Shown: in pieces, positions 60,037-64,000 of the stretch
Position numbering within the stretch: position 1 is the first letter of the stretch
Layout of the letters: each line of letters opens with the position of its first letter
From: Ancalomicrobiaceae bacterium
Lineage (GTDB): Bacteria; Pseudomonadota; Alphaproteobacteria; Rhizobiales; Ancalomicrobiaceae
Assembly: GCA_031291595.1 (NCBI GenBank)
Contig: JARLIU010000097.1
Span: forward strand, 1 to 64,000
Direction of reading: 5' to 3'
Length of the DNA: 64,000 bases
The notes under the pieces: generated by a model
The model's input: the letters and a program-made list of their open reading frames with translations, nothing else
Told to the model about the DNA's origin: nothing
Databases searched by the model: none
Translations under genes and position numbers: made by a program

Positions 60037-60851
60037 GTGTGTTTCGCGGGACCGACGACGATGGTCGCGAGCCGAGCTTCCTCGCCGCTTTTGCCGTGCA
60101 GCGGCGGATCGTTGCCGCGCTGATGATCCGCGAAGGCCTGCGTCGCTTCGGCCACGACAATCTCGGCTTCTTCTGGGTGCTCGGCGAGCCGATGGTGCTG
60201 ACCGTCGGTGTGATGGGCATGTGGACCATTTCAGGCATGGGGCATGGTCACAACCTGAGGATTATCCCATTCGCCCTGTCCGGCTATTCGATGCTGACGC
60301 TGTGGCGCCACGTCTCCGGCTCCTCGGCTCATGCGCTGCGCGAAAGCAGCGGACTGCTGTTCCACAGCAATATCCGTCTGCTCGACATTCTGATCGCCCG
60401 CTGCGCCCTGGAGAGCCTCGGCGGCTTCGCTGCGTTCTGCGTCGCCTATTTGCCGCTCAACCTGCTCGGTTACGTCGAAACCATCGACGACCCGCTGCTG
60501 CTGGTCGGAGGATGGTTGTTCATGACGTGGTTCGCGTTCGGCTTTGGTCTGGCGATCGCCGGGCTTTGCCAGATGTTCGAGGTGATCGAGCATTTCGTCC
60601 CGCCGCTCCTTTACCTGACGTTGCCGGTTACCGGTGCGTTCTACATGATAAATTGGTTGCCTGAGTCGGCGCAGGCGATCGTTCGATGGTCGCCTCTCGT
60701 CCAGGTCTTCGAAATGTTTCGTGCTGGCTTGTTCGGCAATGAGGTGACGGCGGACTGGAATGTCGGCTTCCTGACGCTGTGCTGTCTCGGCATCACCGCG
60801 GTGGGGCTGACGCTCGTACAGATGGCCCAGAAGCACATCGAGATCCACTGA
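60033..60851 (+). CDS. ABC-2 type polysaccharide export permease, KpsM-like
   Basis: ALMIREGLRRFGHDNLGFFWVLGEPMVLTVGVMGMW; PLLYLTLPVTGAFYMINWLPESAQAIVRWSPLVQVFEMFRAGLFG. Confidence 0.9.
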   Translation: MSVFRGTDDDGREPSFLAAFAVQRRIVAALMIREGLRRFGHDNLGFFWVLGEPMVLTVGVMGMWTISGMGHGHNLRIIPFALSGYSMLTLWRHVSGSSAHALRESSGLLFHSNIRLLDILIARCALESLGGFAAFCVAYLPLNLLGYVETIDDPLLLVGGWLFMTWFAFGFGLAIAGLCQMFEVIEHFVPPLLYLTLPVTGAFYMINWLPESAQAIVRWSPLVQVFEMFRAGLFGNEVTADWNVGFLTLCCLGITAVGLTLVQMAQKHIEIH

Positions 60852-60860
60852 GGATCCCCC

Positions 60861-62096
60861 ATGACGACGAAGCGCGTCGAACGCGAAAACACCAGCATCG
60901 AGATCGTCCCCGAACATCCCGTCGTTCGGCAGATCGAACTGGTGCCGCTGCAAATCCCTGACGAAGCCCAGTCGGACCCACGGGCCGCCACCGGCGTCGG
61001 CGCTCGCAGGCCGTGGTGGCGCCGCAACGCGCTGTTCATCGTCTTCTTCCTGCTGCCGGTGGCACTTGCGGTGCTGTACTTCGGCGTACTGGCCGCCAAC
61101 GTCTATGTCGCCGAAGCCAAGTTCATCGTCCGCTCGTCGCGGTCCGACAGCAGTCCCCTGGCGGCTCTCGCCCAGGGCCAGGGTATGAGCCGGGCGGTTG
61201 ACGAGACCTACGCTGTCACGGAGTTCATCCTGTCGCGCGATGCCGTCGCCCGGCTCGTTCGCGACTACGATCTCAAGGGCATCTTGTCCCGTCCCGAGGC
61301 GGACATGTTCGGACGCTTCCCGAACGCCTTCTTCCCCGACAATCAGGAGCGTCTGCTACGCGCCTATCTCGGTTTCGTCGACGCCGACGTCGACGCAGCG
61401 ACTGGCATATCGACGCTGGAGGCGACGGCGTTCCGCCCGGACGACGCCTTCACCCTCGCCAAAGCCCTGCTGGCGATTGGCCAGGATTTCGTCAACCGGA
61501 TGAATCTGCGGGCCAACCAGGATGCCGTCGAATTCGCCAACGCTCTCGTCGGCGAGGCGCAAACCCGGGTGGCCGACGTCGAACAGAAGATAGCCGACTA
61601 TCGCAACCACAACCTCGTCGTCGATCCGGGGCAGGAATCGTCGACGTCACTGGCCGATCTTGCTAAAATGGCAATCGAGTTGTCCCGCCTCGAAGCGTCG
61701 CTGGCGCAGCAGATCTCCCTGGCACCCGACAGCCCCGGCATCGCCGCGTTACGTGGACAGGTCGATTCCTACCGGGCCGAGATGCAGAAGCTGCAGAGTA
61801 GCGTGGTCGGTGGCGCCGATTCGATTGCCAGCAAGATGCAGGGATACGAGATGCTGATGCTCGAGCGCGATCTGGCGACCAAGGGACTGGCGAGCGCCAC
61901 AGCCGAACTCGAGCGGGCTCGTCATGAAGCCCAGAGCCAGCGCATCTACCTGCAGACCGTGGTCGAGCCGAGCCAGCCGGACTATCCGCGCCTGCCGTAC
62001 CGCGCTCTGTCGATCGCCTTCGTGACGCTCGTGAGCTACTGCGTCTACCGGATCATCCGCGGCTTCGTCGACGCAACCCTGGAGCATCGCGCATGA
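60861..62096 (+). CDS. Capsule polysaccharide export inner-membrane protein, KpsE/BexC/CtrB-like (copy 2)
   Basis: VYVAEAKFIVRSSRSDSSPLAALAQGQGMSRAVDETYAVTEFILSRDAVARL, parallel to copy 1. Confidence 0.88.
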   Translation: MTTKRVERENTSIEIVPEHPVVRQIELVPLQIPDEAQSDPRAATGVGARRPWWRRNALFIVFFLLPVALAVLYFGVLAANVYVAEAKFIVRSSRSDSSPLAALAQGQGMSRAVDETYAVTEFILSRDAVARLVRDYDLKGILSRPEADMFGRFPNAFFPDNQERLLRAYLGFVDADVDAATGISTLEATAFRPDDAFTLAKALLAIGQDFVNRMNLRANQDAVEFANALVGEAQTRVADVEQKIADYRNHNLVVDPGQESSTSLADLAKMAIELSRLEASLAQQISLAPDSPGIAALRGQVDSYRAEMQKLQSSVVGGADSIASKMQGYEMLMLERDLATKGLASATAELERARHEAQSQRIYLQTVVEPSQPDYPRLPYRALSIAFVTLVSYCVYRIIRGFVDATLEHRA

Positions 62097-62866
62097 GCGG
62101 ACGGCTGCTCGCCAATCTCCGTCGCCCTCAAGTGATCGGCGCCGAGCCTGCGCCAAATCCGCGACCGGCCCCCCGCAATCAGCTCGTGGCCGGCGAGGCG
62201 GCCGCCGGGCGGGCGGGCGAGATCCGCGTCACCAACCTCGTCAAGGACTATCGCACCGCCATCGGCACCAGGCGGGTGCTCGACGGCATCTCGTTCGACG
62301 TCGGCATGGGCGAGAAGATCGCCGTGCTCGGCCGCAACGGCGCCGGCAAGTCGACGCTGGTCAAGCTGATCGGCGGCGTCGAACAGCCGACCGCCGGCAC
62401 CATCACGCGCGGGCTCGCAATGTCCTGGCCGATCGCCTTCAGCGGCGGCTTCGAGATAACCATGAGCGGTCTCGACAACATTCGCTTCATTGCCCGCCTT
62501 TATGGCGTGCCGGTCGACGATGCGGTCGCCAGCGTCGACGAGTTCGCCGAACTCGGTCGCCAGTTGCTGATGCCGGTGATGCTGTATTCATCCGGCATGC
62601 GCGCGCGGCTGGCGTTCGGACTGACGCTGGCGGTCGATTTCGATTGCTTCCTGATCGACGAGGTCATCGCCGTCGGCGATCAGCGCTTCCAGCGCAAGTG
62701 CCACGACGAACTGTTCGTCAAACGCGCCCACTGCGCGATGATCCTGGTCAGCCACGACAGCCACACCATCCGCACCTATTGCAACAAGGCCCTGGTGTTG
62801 AAGGCCGGCCGCGGCCGGGTGTTCGAGGACCTGGATCTGGCTCTGGCCATCTACAACACGCTTTGA
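62093..62866 (+). CDS. Polysaccharide export ATP-binding protein, KpsT-like
   Basis: VLGRNGAGKSTLVKLIGGVEQPTAGTI; YSSGMRARLAFGLTLAVDFDCFLIDEVIAVGDQRF. Confidence 0.93.
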   Translation: MSGRLLANLRRPQVIGAEPAPNPRPAPRNQLVAGEAAAGRAGEIRVTNLVKDYRTAIGTRRVLDGISFDVGMGEKIAVLGRNGAGKSTLVKLIGGVEQPTAGTITRGLAMSWPIAFSGGFEITMSGLDNIRFIARLYGVPVDDAVASVDEFAELGRQLLMPVMLYSSGMRARLAFGLTLAVDFDCFLIDEVIAVGDQRFQRKCHDELFVKRAHCAMILVSHDSHTIRTYCNKALVLKAGRGRVFEDLDLALAIYNTL

Positions 62867-62925
62867 AGACAGAGCACCTAGGGCAAAGTTCCGGCTCGGA
62901 ACTCCAAGCAACGAATGCCGCACTG

Positions 62926-63981
62926 ATGCTGATCACAACCTTTGGACCGCCGTCCGCCTTCACGCAGTGGAGCATGTATCTTATGCGGATCATGACGGAC
63001 GTCACGCTCCGCGACGTCGATTATTTCGCCGCACCGACAATCGAAGAACTGAGGAACGCCTGGGCCAGTCGAACTCGGCAGCACGTCTTCTACTTCTCCG
63101 ATTGTCCCGAATGGGCGGTGGTCGACGTGTTCCAGCGGGCTGGGGCACCGGCCTTGGTTGTCTGTGAGGATGCCGCCGACATCACCGGCTTCATCGTGCG
63201 GGAACGATCGATGACTTGGCCCTGGGCTGTCCGGCTGACCGACCAATGCCTGACCGCCATCGCTGACTTGTTCGACGACAAAAGGACCTTGGTCATCCAT
63301 CGATCGCAACGACTGAGCTTCGAGACTTTCTTTCGGGCCATAGCCGACCATTTCTCGATACCGCTTACGAACAGCGATCTTGTGGAAATCCTTAGCCGGA
63401 TCGATGCCGATCACTCTCTCGATCCATCGATGTCAATGGAAACTCCGCTGTTGTCAAAATGGCCACACGCGCGACGCGAAGGATACGGGCTGGCCGATTT
63501 GGCAACATCTCGCCGGCCGATCATCGAGGCGATACATGCTCCGTTGCGGGAAATCGTCCGCGGCAGGACCGTTGCCCGACATCTCTGGCCGCGGGAGTTG
63601 TTCATTCCCGGCGGGCGCCCCGAGGAAGTTCTTGACAAGCCGATCGATCTTGTCGGTCCAGCACGCTGCATCGTCTACGGCCCATATCTGCATCTTCCGA
63701 GGGGGACTTGGCGGGCCCAGATGAACTTCACTGTCGACGGCAATGTGTCTGGCAACCAAATCGAGATCGACGTGTTCCAGAATGAGCAGACGGATAGGAA
63801 CACTTTTCCGTTGCCGACGGCCGGACGATTCGCGGCACTTGCGACATTCACAGTCCACGACCCTCGCGACGCCATCCAGATTCGACTGATGTTGAAGGAA
63901 GGCGCGATAGAGGGCGTCCTCGACATCGATGATGTCGTCGTCGAACGGGCCGGTGAGACCGGCTTCACGGCCGTTTCGTGA
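62926..63981 (+). CDS. Capsule-cluster protein of unknown function
   Basis: 351 aa MLITTFGPPSAFTQWSMYLMRIMTDVTLRDVDYFAAPTIEELRNAWASRTRQHVFYFSDCPEWAVV...; continues the kps gene series, starts 59 bp after kpsT-like stop; beta-rich C-terminal region. Confidence 0.7.
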   Translation: MLITTFGPPSAFTQWSMYLMRIMTDVTLRDVDYFAAPTIEELRNAWASRTRQHVFYFSDCPEWAVVDVFQRAGAPALVVCEDAADITGFIVRERSMTWPWAVRLTDQCLTAIADLFDDKRTLVIHRSQRLSFETFFRAIADHFSIPLTNSDLVEILSRIDADHSLDPSMSMETPLLSKWPHARREGYGLADLATSRRPIIEAIHAPLREIVRGRTVARHLWPRELFIPGGRPEEVLDKPIDLVGPARCIVYGPYLHLPRGTWRAQMNFTVDGNVSGNQIEIDVFQNEQTDRNTFPLPTAGRFAALATFTVHDPRDAIQIRLMLKEGAIEGVLDIDDVVVERAGETGFTAVS

Positions 63982-64000
63982 TGATCAGCCCAAAACAGGT

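Noticed and set aside
1-64000. CRISPR arrays, rRNA, tRNA genes, IS elements
   Set aside because: No regularly spaced repeats, conserved rRNA segments, cloverleaf with T-arm consensus, or transposase ORF noticed; a tRNAscan/Infernal run would be needed to exclude a missed tRNA

Overview
High-GC window, codon usage and gene content typical of an alphaproteobacterium (Rhizobiales-like; taxonomy is inference). No rRNA, tRNA, CRISPR array or intact mobile element was recognised by eye. Main blocks: (1) 1-4.5 kb: edge-truncated Pro-rich secreted/outer-membrane protein, a decayed small TM ORF plus a 681-aa beta-helix/tailspike-like protein with a signal peptide, and KdsD. (2) 4.6-11.5 kb: ferrochelatase, then WD40, CobW GTPase and ZnuA/B/C genes on the minus strand, with a Zur-box-like palindrome and an unlisted 58-aa His-rich membrane ORF translationally coupled to znuC. 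(3) 11.9-16.1 kb: GST-GNAT in-frame fusion, PuuD-like hydrolase, NicO/RcnA-like transporter plus DUF1007. (4) 17.3-21.8 kb: polyamine genes (structured leader, ODC, GNAT, homospermidine synthase). (5) 22.9-26.6 kb: two tandem MCP paralogs. (6) 27-35.7 kb: metabolic genes. (7) 36.3-52.1 kb: a 14-gene chemosensory operon (STAS-CheY-CheA-CheW-MCP-CheR-CheD-CheB-MCP) continuing directly into a partner-switching module (STAS, REC-PP2C, RsbW-like ATPase) and a hybrid histidine kinase. (8) 53-58.3 kb: a convergent pair of small paralogous ORFs, RidA, LeuD, Asd, LLM oxidoreductase. (9) 58.8-64 kb: KpsE/KpsM/KpsE/KpsT-like capsule export genes plus an unknown protein. The most striking unexplained signal is a compound palindromic element present twice (20181-20348 and 58638-58806). 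Each copy has two hairpins separated by exactly 13 bp, with CTAGTG ends, mirror-placed bulges and sequence-divergent but internally complementary stems. Both copies end exactly 30 nt before the next start codon. All product calls come from reading translations, with no database search.
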